From Cinclus cinclus (taxonomy: Eukaryota > Chordata > Aves > Passeriformes > Cinclidae): 64,000 bases of DNA. This document shows positions 11,062 through 25,100 of this stretch, in pieces. Location: NCBI RefSeq assembly GCF_963662255.1, contig NW_026912149.1, forward strand, positions 124,001 to 188,000, in the 5' to 3' direction. A program made the translations under genes and the position numbers. Under the pieces are notes generated by a model, which was not told where the DNA came from, searched no databases, and saw nothing but the letters and a program-made list of their open reading frames with translations. The first letter of the stretch is position 1. Every line of letters starts with the position of its first letter.

Positions 11062-13568
11062 GCACTTTTCCCCAAGAAGCCAAACTCAAGAACCCACAAT
11101 GCAGATGTCATTTTGTAGGGCGCGTTTGGGCCTCCGATGGCAGCCAGGTTTGGAGGAGGGGGCAGCTTTGGTCTGGGAGAAATCCTCGTCCTTATGGAAT
11201 TTTTGTAGGCAAAAGCCCTGCATGGGCCGCAGGCAAGTTGACTCCGAATGGAGGCACTTTTCCCCAAGAAGCCAAACTCAAGAGCCCACTTGGCAGGTGT
11301 CATTTTGTAGGGCGCGTTTGGGCCTCTGATGGCAGCCAGGTTTGGAGGAGGGGGCAGCTTTGGTCTGGGAGAAATCCTCGTCCTTATGGAATTTTTGTAG
11401 GCAAAAGCCCTGCATGGGCCGCAGGCAAGTTGACTCCGAAAGGAGGCACTTTTCCCCAAGAAGCCAAACTCAAGAGCCCACTTGGCATATGTCATTTTGT
11501 AGGGCGCGTTTGGGCCTCCGATGGCAGCCAGGTTTGGAGGAGGGGGCAGCTTTGGTCTGGGAGAAATCCTCGTCCTTATGGAATTTTTGTAGGCAAAAGC
11601 CCAGGACGGGCTGCAGGCAAGGTGACTCCGAATGGAGGCACTTTTCCCCATGAAGCCAAACTCAAGAGCCCACTTGGCAGATGTCATTTTGTAGGGCGCG
11701 TTTGGGCCTCTGATGGCAGCCAGGTTTGGAGGAGGGGGCAGCTTTGGTCTGGGAGAAATCCTCGTCCTTATGGAATTTTTGTAGGCAAAAGCCCTGGACG
11801 GGCTGCAGGCAAGTTAGGCATGTTGGCTTTGAAAGGAGGCACTTTTCCCCAAGAAGCCAAACTCAAGAGCCCACTTGGCAGGTGTCATTTTGTAGGGCGC
11901 GTTTGGGCCTCCGATGGCAGCCAGGTTTGGAGGAGGGGGCAGCTTTGGTCTGGGAGAAATCCTCGTCCTTATGGAATTTTTGTAGGCAAAAGCCCAGGAC
12001 GGGCCGCAGGCAAGTTGACTCCGAATGGAGGCACTTTTCCCCAAGAAGCCAAACTCAAGAGCCCACTTGGCAGGTGTCATTTTGTAGGGCGCGTTTGGGC
12101 CTCCGATGGCAGCCAGGTTTGGAGGAGGGGGCAGCTTTGGTCTGGGAGAAATCCTCGTCCTTATGGAATTTTTGTAGGCAAAAGACCTGGACGGGCTGCA
12201 GGCAAGTTAGGCATGTTGGCTTTGAAAGGAGGCACTTTTCCCCAAGAAGCCAAACTCAAGAGCCCACTTGGCATATGTCATTTTGTAGGGCGCGTTTGGG
12301 CCTCCGATGGCAGCCAGGTTTGGAGGAGGGGGCAGCTTTGGTCTGGGAGAAATCCTCGTCCTTATGGAATTTTTGTAGGCAAAAGCCCAGGACGGGCCGC
12401 AGGCAAGTTGACTCCGAATGGAGGCACTTTTCCCCAAGAAGCCAAACTCAAGAGCCCACTTGGCAGGTGTCATTTTGTAGGGCGCGTTTGGGCCTCTGAT
12501 GGCAGCCAGGTTTGGAGGAGGGGGCAGCTTTGGTCTGGGAGAAATCCTCGTCCTTATGGAATTTTTGTAGGCAAAAGCCCTGCATGGGCCGCAGGCAAGT
12601 TGACTCCGAAAGGAGGCACTTTTCCCCAAGAAGCCAAACTCAAGAGCCCACTTGGCATATGTCATTTTGTAGGGCGCGTTTGGGCCTCCGATGGCAGCCA
12701 GGTTTGGAGGAGGGGGCAGCTTTGGTCTGGGAGAAATCCTCGTCCTTATGGAATTTTTGTAGGCAAAAGCCCTGCATGGGCCGCAGGCAAGTTGACTCCG
12801 AAAGGAGGCACTTTTCCCCAAGAAGCCAAACTCAAGAGCCCACTTGGCAGATGTCATTTTGTAGGGCGCGTTTGGGCCTCCGATGGCAGCCAGGTTTGGA
12901 GGAGGGGGTAGCTTTGGTCTGGGAGAAATCCTCGTCCTTATGGAATTTTTGTAGGCAAAAGCCCAGGACGGGCTGCAGGTAAGTTGACTCCGAATGGAGG
13001 CACTTTTCCCCAAGAAGCCAAACTCAAGAGCCCACTTGGCAGATGTCATTTTGTAGGGCGCGTTTGGGCCTCTGATGGCAGCCAGGTTAGGAGGAGGGGG
13101 TAGCTTTGGTCTGGGAGAAATCCTCGTCCTTATGGAATTTTTGTAGGCAAAAGCCCTGGACGGGCTGCAGGCAAGTTAGGCATGTTGGCTTTGAAAGGAG
13201 GCACTTTTCCCCAAGAAGCCAAACTCAAGAACCCACAATGCAGATGTCATTTTGTAGGGCGCGTTTGGGCCTCCGATGGCAGCCAGGTTTGGAGGAGGGG
13301 GCAGCTTTGGTCTGGGAGAAATCCTCGTCCTTATGGAATTTTTGTAGGCAAAAGCCCAGGACGGGCTGCAGGCAAGTTGACTCCGAATGGAGGCACTTTT
13401 CCCCAAGAAGCCAAACTCAAGAGCCCACTTGGCAGGTGTCATTTTGTAGGGCGCGTTTGGGCCTCCGATGGCAGCCAGGTTTGGAGGAGGGGGCAGCTTT
13501 GGTCTGGGAGAAATCCTCGTCCTTATGGAATTTTTGTAGGCAAAAGCCCTGGACGGGCTGCAGGCAAG

Positions 13569-16500
13569 TTAGGCATGTTGGCTTTGAAAGGAGGCACTTT
13601 TCCCCAAGAAGCCAAACTCAAGAACCCACAATGCAGATGTCATTTTGTAGGGCGCGTTTGGGCCTCCGATGGCAGCCAGGTTTGGAGGAGGGGGCAGCTT
13701 TGGTCTGGGAGAAATCCTCGTCCTTATGGAATTTTTGTAGGCAAAAGCCCAGGACGGGCCGCAGGCAAGTTGACTCCGAATGGAGGCACTTTTCCCCAAG
13801 AAGCCAAACTCAAGAGCCCACTTGGCAGGTGTCATTTTGTAGGGCGCGTTTGGGCCTCTGATGGCAGCCAGGTTTGGAGGAGGGGGCAGCTTTGGTCTGG
13901 GAGAAATCCTCGTCCTTATGGAATTTTTGTAGGCAAAAGCCCTGCATGGGCCGCAGGCAAGTTGACTCCGAAAGGAGGCACTTTTCCCCAAGAAGCCAAA
14001 CTCAAGAGCCCACTTGGCATATGTCATTTTGTAGGGCGCGTTTGGGCCTCCGATGGCAGCCAGGTTTGGAGGAGGGGGCAGCTTTGGTCTGGGAGAAATC
14101 CTCGTCCTTATGGAATTTTTGTAGGCAAAAGCCCAGGACGGGCTGCAGGTAAGTTGACTCCGAATGGAGGCACTTTTCCCCAAGAAGCCAAACTCAAGAG
14201 CCCACTTGGCAGATGTCATTTTGTAGGGCGCGTTTGGGCCTCCGATGGCAGCCAGGTTTGGAGGAGGGGGCAGCTTTGGTCTGGGAGAAATCCTCGTCCT
14301 TATGGAATTTTTGTAGGCAAAAGCCCTGGACGGGCTGCAGGCAAGTTAGGCATGTTGGCTTTGAAAGGAGGCACTTTTCCCCAAGAAGCCAAACTCAAGA
14401 ACCCACAATGCAGATGTCATTTTGTAGGGCGCGTTTGGGCCTCCGATGGCAGCCAGGTTTGGAGGAGGGGGCAGCTTTGGTCTGGGAGAAATCCTCGTCC
14501 TTATGGAATTTTTGTAGGCAAAAGCCCTGCATGGGCCGCAGGCAAGTTGACTCCGAAAGGAGGCACTTTTCCCCAAGAAGCCAAACTCAAGAGCCCACTT
14601 GGCATATGTCATTTTGTAGGGCGCGTTTGGGCCTCCGATGGCAGCCAGGTTTGGAGGAGGGGGCAGCTTTGGTCTGGGAGAAATCCTCGTCCTTATGGAA
14701 TTTTTGTAGGCAAAAGCCCTGCATGGGCCGCAGGCAAGTTGACTCCGAAAGGAGGCACTTTTCCCCAAGAAGCCAAACTCAAGAGCCCACTTGGCAGATG
14801 TCATTTTGTAGGGCGCGTTTGGGCCTCCGATGGCAGCCAGGTTTGGAGGAGGGGGTAGCTTTGGTCTGGGAGAAATCCTCGTCCTTATGGAATTTTTGTA
14901 GGCAAAAGCCCAGGACGGGCTGCAGGTAAGTTGACTCCGAATGGAGGCACTTTTCCCCAAGAAGCCAAACTCAAGAGCCCACTTGGCAGATGTCATTTTG
15001 TAGGGCGCGTTTGGGCCTCTGATGGCAGCCAGGTTAGGAGGAGGGGGTAGCTTTGGTCTGGGAGAAATCCTCGTCCTTATGGAATTTTTGTAGGCAAAAG
15101 CCCTGGACGGGCTGCAGGCAAGTTAGGCATGTTGGCTTTGAAAGGAGGCACTTTTCCCCAAGAAGCCAAACTCAAGAACCCACAATGCAGATGTCATTTT
15201 GTAGGGCGCGTTTGGGCCTCCGATGGCAGCCAGGTTTGGAGGAGGGGGCAGCTTTGGTCTGGGAGAAATCCTCGTCCTTATGGAATTTTTGTAGGCAAAA
15301 GCCCAGGACGGGCCGCAGGCAAGTTGACTCCGAATGGAGGCACTTTTCCCCAAGAAGCCAAACTCAAGAGCCCACTTGGCAGGTGTCATTTTGTAGGGCG
15401 CGTTTGGGCCTCTGATGGCAGCCAGGTTTGGAGGAGGGGGCAGCTTTGGTCTGGGAGAAATCCTCGTCCTTATGGAATTTTTGTAGGCAAAAGCCCTGCA
15501 TGGGCCGCAGGCAAGTTGACTCCGAAAGGAGGCACTTTTCCCCAAGAAGCCAAACTCAAGAGCCCACTTGGCATATGTCATTTTGTAGGGCGCGTTTGGG
15601 CCTCCGATGGCAGCCAGGTTTGGAGGAGGGGGCAGCTTTGGTCTGGGAGAAATCCTCGTCCTTATGGAATTTTTGTAGGCAAAAGCCCAGGACGGGCTGC
15701 AGGCAAGTTGACTCCGAATGGAGGCACTTTTCCCCAAGAAGCCAAACTCAAGAGCCCACTTGGCAGGTGTCATTTTGTAGGGCGCGTTTGGGCCTCCGAT
15801 GGCAGCCAGGTTTGGAGGAGGGGGCAGCTTTGGTCTGGGAGAAATCCTCGTCCTTATGGAATTTTTGTAGGCAAAAGCCCTGGACGGGCTGCAGGCAAGT
15901 TAGGCATGTTGGCTTTGAAAGGAGGCACTTTTCCCCAAGAAGCCAAACTCAAGAACCCACAATGCAGATGTCATTTTGTAGGGCGCGTTTGGGCCTCCGA
16001 TGGCAGCCAGGTTTGGAGGAGGGGGCAGCTTTGGTCTGGGAGAAATCCTCGTCCTTATGGAATTTTTGTAGGCAAAAGCCCAGGACGGGCCGCAGGCAAG
16101 TTGACTCCGAATGGAGGCACTTTTCCCCAAGAAGCCAAACTCAAGAGCCCACTTGGCAGGTGTCATTTTGTAGGGCGCGTTTGGGCCTCTGATGGCAGCC
16201 AGGTTTGGAGGAGGGGGCAGCTTTGGTCTGGGAGAAATCCTCGTCCTTATGGAATTTTTGTAGGCAAAAGCCCTGCATGGGCCGCAGGCAAGTTGACTCC
16301 GAAAGGAGGCACTTTTCACCAAGAAGCCAAACTCAAGAGCCCACTTGGCATATGTCATTTTGTAGGGCGCGTTTGGGCCTCCGATGGCAGCCAGGTTTGG
16401 AGGAGGGGGCAGCTTTGGTCTGGGAGAAATCCTCGTCCTTATGGAATTTTTGTAGGCAAAAGCCCAGGACGGGCTGCAGGTAAGTTGACTCCGAATGGAG

Positions 16501-18230
16501 GCACTTTTCCCCAAGAAGCCAAACTCAAGAGCCCACTTGGCAGATGTCATTTTGTAGGGCGCGTTTGGGCCTCCGATGGCAGCCAGGTTTGGAGGAGGGG
16601 GCAGCTTTGGTCTGGGAGAAATCCTCGTCCTTATGGAATTTTTGTAGGCAAAAGCCCTGGACGGGCTGCAGGCAAGTTAGGCATGTTGGCTTTGAAAGGA
16701 GGCACTTTTCCCCAAGAAGCCAAACTCAAGAACCCACAATGCAGATGTCATTTTGTAGGGCGCGTTTGGGCCTCCGATGGCAGCCAGGTTTGGAGGAGGG
16801 GGCAGCTTTGGTCTGGGAGAAATCCTCGTCCTTATGGAATTTTTGTAGGCAAAAGCCCTGCATGGGCCGCAGGCAAGTTGACTCCGAATGGAGGCACTTT
16901 TCCCCAAGAAGCCAAACTCAAGAGCCCACTTGGCAGGTGTCATTTTGTAGGGCGCGTTTGGGCCTCTGATGGCAGCCAGGTTTGGAGGAGGGGGCAGCTT
17001 TGGTCTGGGAGAAATCCTCGTCCTTATGGAATTTTTGTAGGCAAAAGCCCTGCATGGGCCGCAGGCAAGTTGACTCCGAAAGGAGGCACTTTTCCCCAAG
17101 AAGCCAAACTCAAGAGCCCACTTGGCATATGTCATTTTGTAGGGCGCGTTTGGGCCTCCGATGGCAGCCAGGTTTGGAGGAGGGGGCAGCTTTGGTCTGG
17201 GAGAAATCCTCGTCCTTATGGAATTTTTGTAGGCAAAAGCCCAGGACGGGCTGCAGGTAAGTTGACTCCGAATGGAGGCACTTTTCCCCAAGAAGCCAAA
17301 CTCAAGAGCCCACTTGGCAGATGTCATTTTGTAGGGCGCGTTTGGGCCTCCGATGGCAGCCAGGTTTGGAGGAGGGGGCAGCTTTGGTCTGGGAGAAATC
17401 CTCGTCCTTATGGAATTTTTGTAGGCAAAAGCCCTGGACGGGCTGCAGGCAAGTTAGGCATGTTGGCTTTGAAAGGAGGCACTTTTCCCCAAGAAGCCAA
17501 ACTCAAGAACCCACAATGCAGATGTCATTTTGTAGGGCGCGTTTGGGCCTCCGATGGCAGCCAGGTTTGGAGGAGGGGGCAGCTTTGGTCTGGGAGAAAT
17601 CCTCGTCCTTATGGAATTTTTGTAGGCAAAAGCCCTGCATGGGCCGCAGGCAAGTTGACTCCGAATGGAGGCACTTTTCCCCAAGAAGCCAAACTCAAGA
17701 GCCCACTTGGCAGGTGTCATTTTGTAGGGCGCGTTTGGGCCTCTGATGGCAGCCAGGTTTGGAGGAGGGGGCAGCTTTGGTCTGGGAGAAATCCTCGTCC
17801 TTATGGAATTTTTGTAGGCAAAAGCACTGCATGGGCCGCAGGCAAGTTGACTCCGAAAGGAGGCACTTTTCCCCAAGAAGCCAAACTCAAGAGCCCACTT
17901 GGCATATGTCATTTTGTAGGGCGCGTTTGGGCCTCCGATGGCAGCCAGGTTTGGAGGAGGGGGCAGCTTTGGTCTGGGAGAAATCCTCGTCCTTATGGAA
18001 TTTTTGTAGGCAAAAGCCCAGGACGGGCTGCAGGCAAGGTGACTCCGAATGGAGGCACTTTTCCCCAAGAAGCCAAACTCAAGAGCCCACTTGGCAGATG
18101 TCATTTTGTAGGGCGCGTTTGGGCCTCTGATGGCAGCCAGGTTTGGAGGAGGGGGCAGCTTTGGTCTGGGAGAAATCCTCGTCCTTATGGAATTTTTGTA
18201 GGCAAAAGCCCTGGACGGGCTGCAGGCAAG
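13569..18230. repeat. Run of six consecutive 777-bp tetramers
   Basis: Long junctions fall at 13569, 14346, 15123, 15900, 16677, 17454 and 18231, every step exactly 777 bp. This is the most regular part of the window. Isolated substitutions such as cttttcacc near 16317 and agcactgc near 17824 sit on a nearly uniform background. Differences between units are mostly at sites that also vary elsewhere (158-162 and 173), so they probably reflect exchange between units and not new mutation. Confidence 0.9.
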
Positions 18231-19199
18231 TTAGGCATGTTGGCTTTGAAAGGAGGCACTTTTCCCCAAGAAGCCAAACTCAAGAGCCCACTTGGCAGGT
18301 GTCATTTTGTAGGGCGCGTTTGGGCCTCCGATGGCAGCCAGGTTTGGAGGAGGGGGCAGCTTTGGTCTGGGAGAAATCCTCGTCCTTATGGAATTTTTGT
18401 AGGCAAAAGCCCAGGACGGGCCGCAGGCAAGTTGACTCCGAATGGAGGCACTTTTCCCCAAGAAGCCAAACTCAAGAGCCCACTTGGCAGGTGTCATTTT
18501 GTAGGGCGCGTTTGGGCCTCCGATGGCAGCCAGGTTTGGAGGAGGGGGCAGCTTTGGTCTGGGAGAAATCCTCGTCCTTATGGAATTTTTGTAGGCAAAA
18601 GCCCTGCATGGGCCGCAGGCAAGTTGACTCCGAAAGGAGGCACTTTTCCCCAAGAAGCCAAACTCAAGAGCCCACTTGGCATATGTCATTTTGTAGGGCG
18701 CGTTTGGGCCTCCGATGGCAGCCAGGTTTGGAGGAGGGGGCAGCTTTGGTCTGGGAGAAATCCTCGTCCTTATGGAATTTTTGTAGGCAAAAGCCCTGCA
18801 TGGGCCGCAGGCAAGTTGACTCCGAAAGGAGGCACTTTTCCCCAAGAAGCCAAACTCAAGAGCCCACTTGGCAGATGTCATTTTGTAGGGCGCGTTTGGG
18901 CCTCTGATGGCAGCCAGGTTTGGAGGAGGGGGCAGCTTTGGTCTGGGAGAAATCCTCGTCCTTATGGAATTTTTGTAGGCAAAAGCCCAGGACGGGCTGC
19001 AGGTAAGTTGACTCCGAATGGAGGCACGTTTCCCCAAGAAGCCAAACTCAAGAGCCCACTTGGCAGATGTCATTTTGTAGGGCGCGTTTGGGCCTCTGAT
19101 GGCAGCCAGGTTAGGAGGAGGGGGTAGCTTTGGTCTGGGAGAAATCCTCGTCCTTATGGAATTTTTGTAGGCAAAAGCCCTGGACGGGCTGCAGGCAAG

Positions 19200-22100
19200 T
19201 TAGGCATGTTGGCTTTGAAAGGAGGCACTTTTCCCCAAGAAGCCAAACTCAAGAACCCACAATGCAGATGTCATTTTGTAGGGCGCGTTTGGGCCTCCGA
19301 TGGCAGCCAGGTTTGGAGGAGGGGGCAGCTTTGGTCTGGGAGAAATCCTCGTCCTTATGGAATTTTTGTAGGCAAAAGCCCAGGACGGGCCGCAGGCAAG
19401 TTGACTCCGAATGGAGGCACTTTTCCCCAAGAAGCCAAACTCAAGAGCCCACTTGGCAGGTGTCATTTTGTAGGGCGCGTTTGGGCCTCTGATGGCAGCC
19501 AGGTTTGGAGGAGGGGGCAGCTTTGGTCTGGGAGAAATCCTCGTCCTTATGGAATTTTTGTAGGCAAAAGCCCAGGACGGGCCGCAGGCAAGTTGACTCC
19601 GAATGGAGGCACTTTTCCCCAAGAAGCCAAACTCAAGAGCCCACTTGGCAGGTGTCATTTTGTAGGGCGCGTTTGGGCCTCTGATGGCAGCCAGGTTTGG
19701 AGGAGGGGGCAGCTTTGGTCTGGGAGAAATCCTCGTCCTTATGGAATTTTTGTAGGCAAAAGCCCTGCATGGGCCGCAGGCAAGTTGACTCCGAAAGGAG
19801 GCACTTTTCCCCAAGAAGCCAAACTCAAGAGCCCACTTGGCATATGTCATTTTGTAGGGCGCGTTTGGGCCTCCGATGGCAGCCAGGTTTGGAGGAGGGG
19901 GCAGCTTTGGTCTGGGAGAAATCCTCGTCCTTATGGAATTTTTGTAGGCAAAAGCCCTGCATGGGCCGCAGGCAAGTTGACTCCGAAAGGAGGCACTTTT
20001 CCCCAAGAAGCCAAACTCAAGAGCCCACTTGGCATATGTCATTTTGTAGGGCGCGTTTGGGCCTCCGATGGCAGCCAGGTTTGGAGGAGGGGGTAGCTTT
20101 GGTCTGGGAGAAATCCTCGTCCTTATGGAATTTTTGTAGGCAAAAGCCCAGGACGGGCTGCAGGTAAGTTGACTCCGAATGGAGGCACTTTTCCCCAAGA
20201 AGCCAAACTCAAGAGCCCACTTGGCAGATGTCATTTTGTAGGGCGCGTTTGGGCCTCTGATGGCAGCCAGGTTAGGAGGAGGGGGTAGCTTTGGTCTGGG
20301 AGAAATCCTCGTCCTTATGGAATTTTTGTAGGCAAAAGCCCTGGACGGGCTGCAGGCAAGTTAGGCATGTTGGCTTTGAAAGGAGGCACTTTTCCCCAAG
20401 AAGCCAAACTCAAGAACCCACAATGCAGATGTCATTTTGTAGGGCGCGTTTGGGCCTCCGATGGCAGCCAGGTTTGGAGGAGGGGGCAGCTTTGGTCTGG
20501 GAGAAATCCTCGTCCTTATGGAATTTTTGTAGGCAAAAGCCCAGGACGGGCCGCAGGCAAGTTGACTCCGAATGGAGGCACTTTTCCCCAAGAAGCCAAA
20601 CTCAAGAGCCCACTTGGCAGGTGTCATTTTGTAGGGCGCGTTTGGGCCTCTGATGGCAGCCAGGTTTGGAGGAGGGGGCAGCTTTGGTCTGGGAGAAATC
20701 CTCGTCCTTATGGAATTTTTGTAGGCAAAAGCCCTGCATGGGCCGCAGGCAAGTTGACTCCGAAAGGAGGCACTTTTACCCAAGAAGCCAAACTCAAGAG
20801 CCCACTTGGCAGGTGTCATTTTGTAGGGCGCGTTTGGGCCTCCGATGGCAGCCAGGTTTGGAGGAGGGGGCAGCTTTGGTCTGGGAGAAATCCTCGTCCT
20901 TATGGAATTTTTGTAGGCAAAAGCCCAGGACGGGCTGCAGGCAAGTTGACTCCGAATGGAGGCACTTTTCCCCAAGAAGCCAAAGTCAAGAGCCCACTTG
21001 GCAGATGTCATTTTGTAGGGCGCGTTTGGGCCTCCGATGGCAGCCAGGTTTGGAGGAGGGGGCAGCTTTGGTCTGGGAGAAATCCTCGTCCTTATGGAAT
21101 TTTTGTAGGCAAAAGCCCAGGACGGGCTGCAGGTAAGTTGACTCCGAATGGAGGCACTTTTACCCAAGAAGCCAAACTCAAGAGCCCACTTGGCAGATGT
21201 CATTTTGTAGGGCGCGTTTGGGCCTCTGATGGCAGCCAGGTTAGGAGGAGGGGGTAGCTTTGGTCTGGGAGAAATCCTCGTCCTTATGGAATTTTTGTAG
21301 GCAAAAGCCCTGGACGGGCTGCAGGCAAGTTAGGCATGTTGGCTCCGAAAGGAGGCACTTTTCCCCAAGAAGCCAAACTCAAGAACCCACAATGCAGATG
21401 TCATTTTGTATGGCGCATTTGGGCCTCCGATGGCAGCCAGGTTTGGAGGAGGGGGCAGCTTTGGTCTGGGAGAAATCCTCGTCCTTATGGAATTTTTGTA
21501 GGCAAAAGCCCAGGACGGGCCGCAGGCAAGTTGACTCCGAATGGAGGCACTTTTCCCCAAGAAGCCAAACTCAAGAGCCCACTTGGCAGGTGTCATTTTG
21601 TAGGGCGCGTTTGGGCCTCTGATGGCAGCCAGGTTTGGAGGAGGGGGCAGCTTTGGTCTGGGAGAAATCCTCGTCCTTATGGAATTTTTGTAGGCAAAAG
21701 CCCTGCATGGGCCGCAGGCAAGTTGACTCCGAAAGGAGGCACTTTTCCCCAAGAAGCCAAACTCAAGAGCCCACTTGGCATATGTCATTTTGTAGGGCGC
21801 GTTTGGGCCTCCGATGGCAGCCAGGTTTGGAGGAGGGGGCAGCTTTGGTCTGGGAGAAATCCTCGTCCTTATGGAATTTTTGTAGGCAAAAGCCCAGGAC
21901 GGGCCGCAGGCAAGTTGACTCCGAATGGAGGCACTTTTCCCCAAGAAGCCAAACTCAAGAGCCCACTTGGCAGGTGTCATTTTGTAGGGCGCGTTTGGGC
22001 CTCTGATGGCAGCCAGGTTTGGAGGAGGGGGCAGCTTTGGTCTGGGAGAAATCCTCGTCCTTATGGAATTTTTGTAGGCAAAAGCCCTGCATGGGCCGCA

Positions 22101-25100
22101 GGCAAGTTGACTCCGAAAGGAGGCACTTTTACCCAAGAAGCCAAACTCAAGAGCCCACTTGGCAGGTGTCATTTTGTAGGGCGCGTTTGGGCCTCCGATG
22201 GCAGCCAGGTTTGGAGGAGGGGGCAGCTTTGGTCTGGGAGAAATCCTCGTCCTTATGGAATTTTTGTAGGCAAAAGCCCAGGACGGGCTGCAGGCAAGTT
22301 GACTCCGAATGGAGGCACTTTTCCCCAAGAAGCCAAAGTCAAGAGCCCACTTGGCAGATGTCATTTTGTAGGGCGCGTTTGGGCCTCCGATGGCAGCCAG
22401 GTTTGGAGGAGGGGGCAGCTTTGGTCTGGGAGAAATCCTCGTCCTTATGGAATTTTTGTAGGCAAAAGCCCAGGACGGGCTGCAGGTAAGTTGACTCCGA
22501 ATGGAGGCACTTTTCCCCAAGAAGCCAAACTCAAGAGCCCACTTGGCAGATGTCATTTTGTAGGGCGCGTTTGGGCCTCTGATGGCAGCCAGGTTAGGAG
22601 GAGGGGGTAGCTTTGGTCTGGGAGAAATCCTCGTCCTTATGGAATTTTTGTAGGCAAAAGCCCTGGACGGGCTGCAGGCAAGTTAGGCATGTTGGCTCCG
22701 AAAGGAGGCACTTTTCCCCAAGAAGCCAAACTCAAGAACCCACAATGCAGATGTCATTTTGTATGGCGCATTTGGGCCTCCGATGGCAGCCAGGTTTGGA
22801 GGAGGGGGCAGCTTTGGTCTGGGAGAAATCCTCGTCCTTATGGAATTTTTGTAGGCAAAAGCCCAGGACGGGCCGCAGGCAAGTTGACTCCGAATGGAGG
22901 CACTTTTCCCCAAGAAGCCAAACTCAAGAGCCCACTTGGCAGGTGTCATTTTGTAGGGCGCGTTTGGGCCTCTGATGGCAGCCAGGTTTGGAGGAGGGGG
23001 CAGCTTTGGTCTGGGAGAAATCCTCGTCCTTATGGAATTTTTGTAGGCAAAAGCCCAGGACGGGCTGCAGGCAAGTTGACTCCGAATGGAGGCACTTTTC
23101 CCCAAGAAGCCAAAGTCAAGAGCCCACTTGGCATATGTCATTTTGTAGGGCGCGTTTGGGCCTCCGATGGCAGCCAGGTTTGGAGGAGGGGGCAGCTTTG
23201 GTCTGGGAGAAATCCTCGTCCTTATGGAATTTTTGTAGGCAAAAGCCCAGGACGGGCTGCAGGTAAGTTGACTCCGAATGGAGGCACTTTTCCCCAAGAA
23301 GCCAAACTCAAGAGCCCACTTGGCAGATGTCATTTTGTAGGGCGCGTTTGGGCCTCTGATGGCAGCCAGGTTAGGAGGAGGGGGTAGCTTTGGTCTGGGA
23401 GAAATCCTCGTCCTTATGGAATTTTTGTAGGCAAAAGCCCTGGACGGGCTGCAGGCAAGTTAGGCATGTTGGCTCCGAAAGGAGGCACTTTTCCCCAAGA
23501 AGCCAAACTCAAGAACCCACAATGCAGATGTCATTTTGTATGGCGCATTTGGGCCTCCGATGGCAGCCAGGTTTGGAGGAGGGGGCAGCTTTGGTCTGGG
23601 AGAAATCCTCGTCCTTATGGAATTTTTGTAGGCAAAAGCCCAGGACGGGCCGCAGGCAAGTTGACTCCGAATGGAGGCACTTTTCCCCAAGAAGCCAAAC
23701 TCAAGAGCCCACTTGGCATATGTCATTTTGTAGGGCGCGTTTGGGCCTCTGATGGCAGCCAGGTTTGGAGGAGGGGGCAGCTTTGGTCTGGGAGAAATCC
23801 TCGTCCTTATGGAATTTTTGTAGGCAAAAGCCCTGCATGGGCCGCAGGCAAGTTGACTCCGAAAGGAGGCACTTTTCCCCAAGAAGCCAAACTCAAGAGC
23901 CCACTTGGCATATGTCATTTTGTAGGGCGCGTTTGGGCCTCCGATGGCAGCCAGGTTTGGAGGAGGGGGCAGCTTTGGTCTGGGAGAAATCCTCGTCCTT
24001 ATGGAATTTTTGTAGGCAAAAGCCCAGGACGGGCCGCAGGCAAGTTGACTCCGAATGGAGGCACTTTTCCCCAAGAAGCCAAACTCAAGAGCCCACTTGG
24101 CAGGTGTCATTTTGTAGGGCGCGTTTGGGCCTCTGATGGCAGCCAGGTTTGGAGGAGGGGGCAGCGTTGGTCTGGGAGAAATCCTCGTCCTTATGGAATT
24201 TTTGTAGGCAAAAGCCCTGCATGGGCCGCAGGCAAGTTGACTCCGAAAGGAGGCACTTTTACCCAAGAAGCCAAACTCAAGAGCCCACTTGGCAGGTGTC
24301 ATTTTGTAGGGCGCGTTTGGGCCTCCGATGGCAGCCAGGTTTGGAGGAGGGGGCAGCTTTGGTCTGGGAGAAATCCTCGTCCTTATGGAATTTTTGTAGG
24401 CAAAAGCCCAGGACGGGCTGCAGGCAAGTTGACTCCGAATGGAGGCACTTTTCCCCAAGAAGCCAAAGTCAAGAGCCCACTTGGCAGATGTCATTTTGTA
24501 GGGCGCGTTTGGGCCTCCGATGGCAGCCAGGTTTGGAGGAGGGGGCAGCTTTGGTCTGGGAGAAATCCTCGTCCTTATGGAATTTTTGTAGGCAAAAGCC
24601 CAGGACGGGCCGCAGGCAAGTTGACTCCGAATGGAGGCACTTTTCCCCAAGAAGCCAAACTCAAGAGCCCACTTGGCAGGTGTCATTTTGTAGGGCGCGT
24701 TTGGGCCTCTGATGGCAGCCAGGTTTGGAGGAGGGGGCAGCTTTGGTCTGGGAGAAATCCTCGTCCTTATGGAATTTTTGTAGGCAAAAGCCCTGCATGG
24801 GCCGCAGGCAAGTTGACTCCGAATGGAGGCACTTTTACCCAAGAAGCCAAACTCAAGAGCCCACTTGGCAGATGTCATTTTGTAGGGCGCGTTTGGGCCT
24901 CTGATGGCAGCCAGGTTAGGAAGAGGGGGTAGCTTTGGTCTGGGAGAAATCCTCGTCCTTATGGAATTTTTGTAGGCAAAAGCCCTGGACGGGCTGCAGG
25001 CAAGTTAGGCATGTTGGCTCCAAAAGGAGGCACTTTTCCCCAAGAAGCCAAACTCAAGAACCCACAATGCAGATGTCATTTTGTATGGCGCATTTGGGCC

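Larger units (their letters stand above)
9483..19199. repeat. Region 2: tetramer-dominated, homogenised segment
   Basis: Spacings are 777 x3, 393, 969, 393, 777 x6 and 969. The stretch 9483-13175 resembles 15123-19199: both contain a rare gcaaggtgac variant (11618 and 18035, exactly 6417 bp apart) followed by a long junction whose next monomer is aggtgtc-type instead of caatg-type (11814 and 18231). This points to a block of about 4 kb copied within the region and then altered by loss or gain of whole monomers. Confidence 0.85.

Noticed and set aside
15129..19127. Very long open reading frames (up to 1332 codons, both strands) as real repeat-protein genes
   Set aside because: Frames overlap on both strands over the same DNA, start at whichever ATG occurs in the repeat, end at random stop-creating variants, and show no codon-position bias among variant sites. 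They match no protein family I recognise and follow from 3n monomer lengths.
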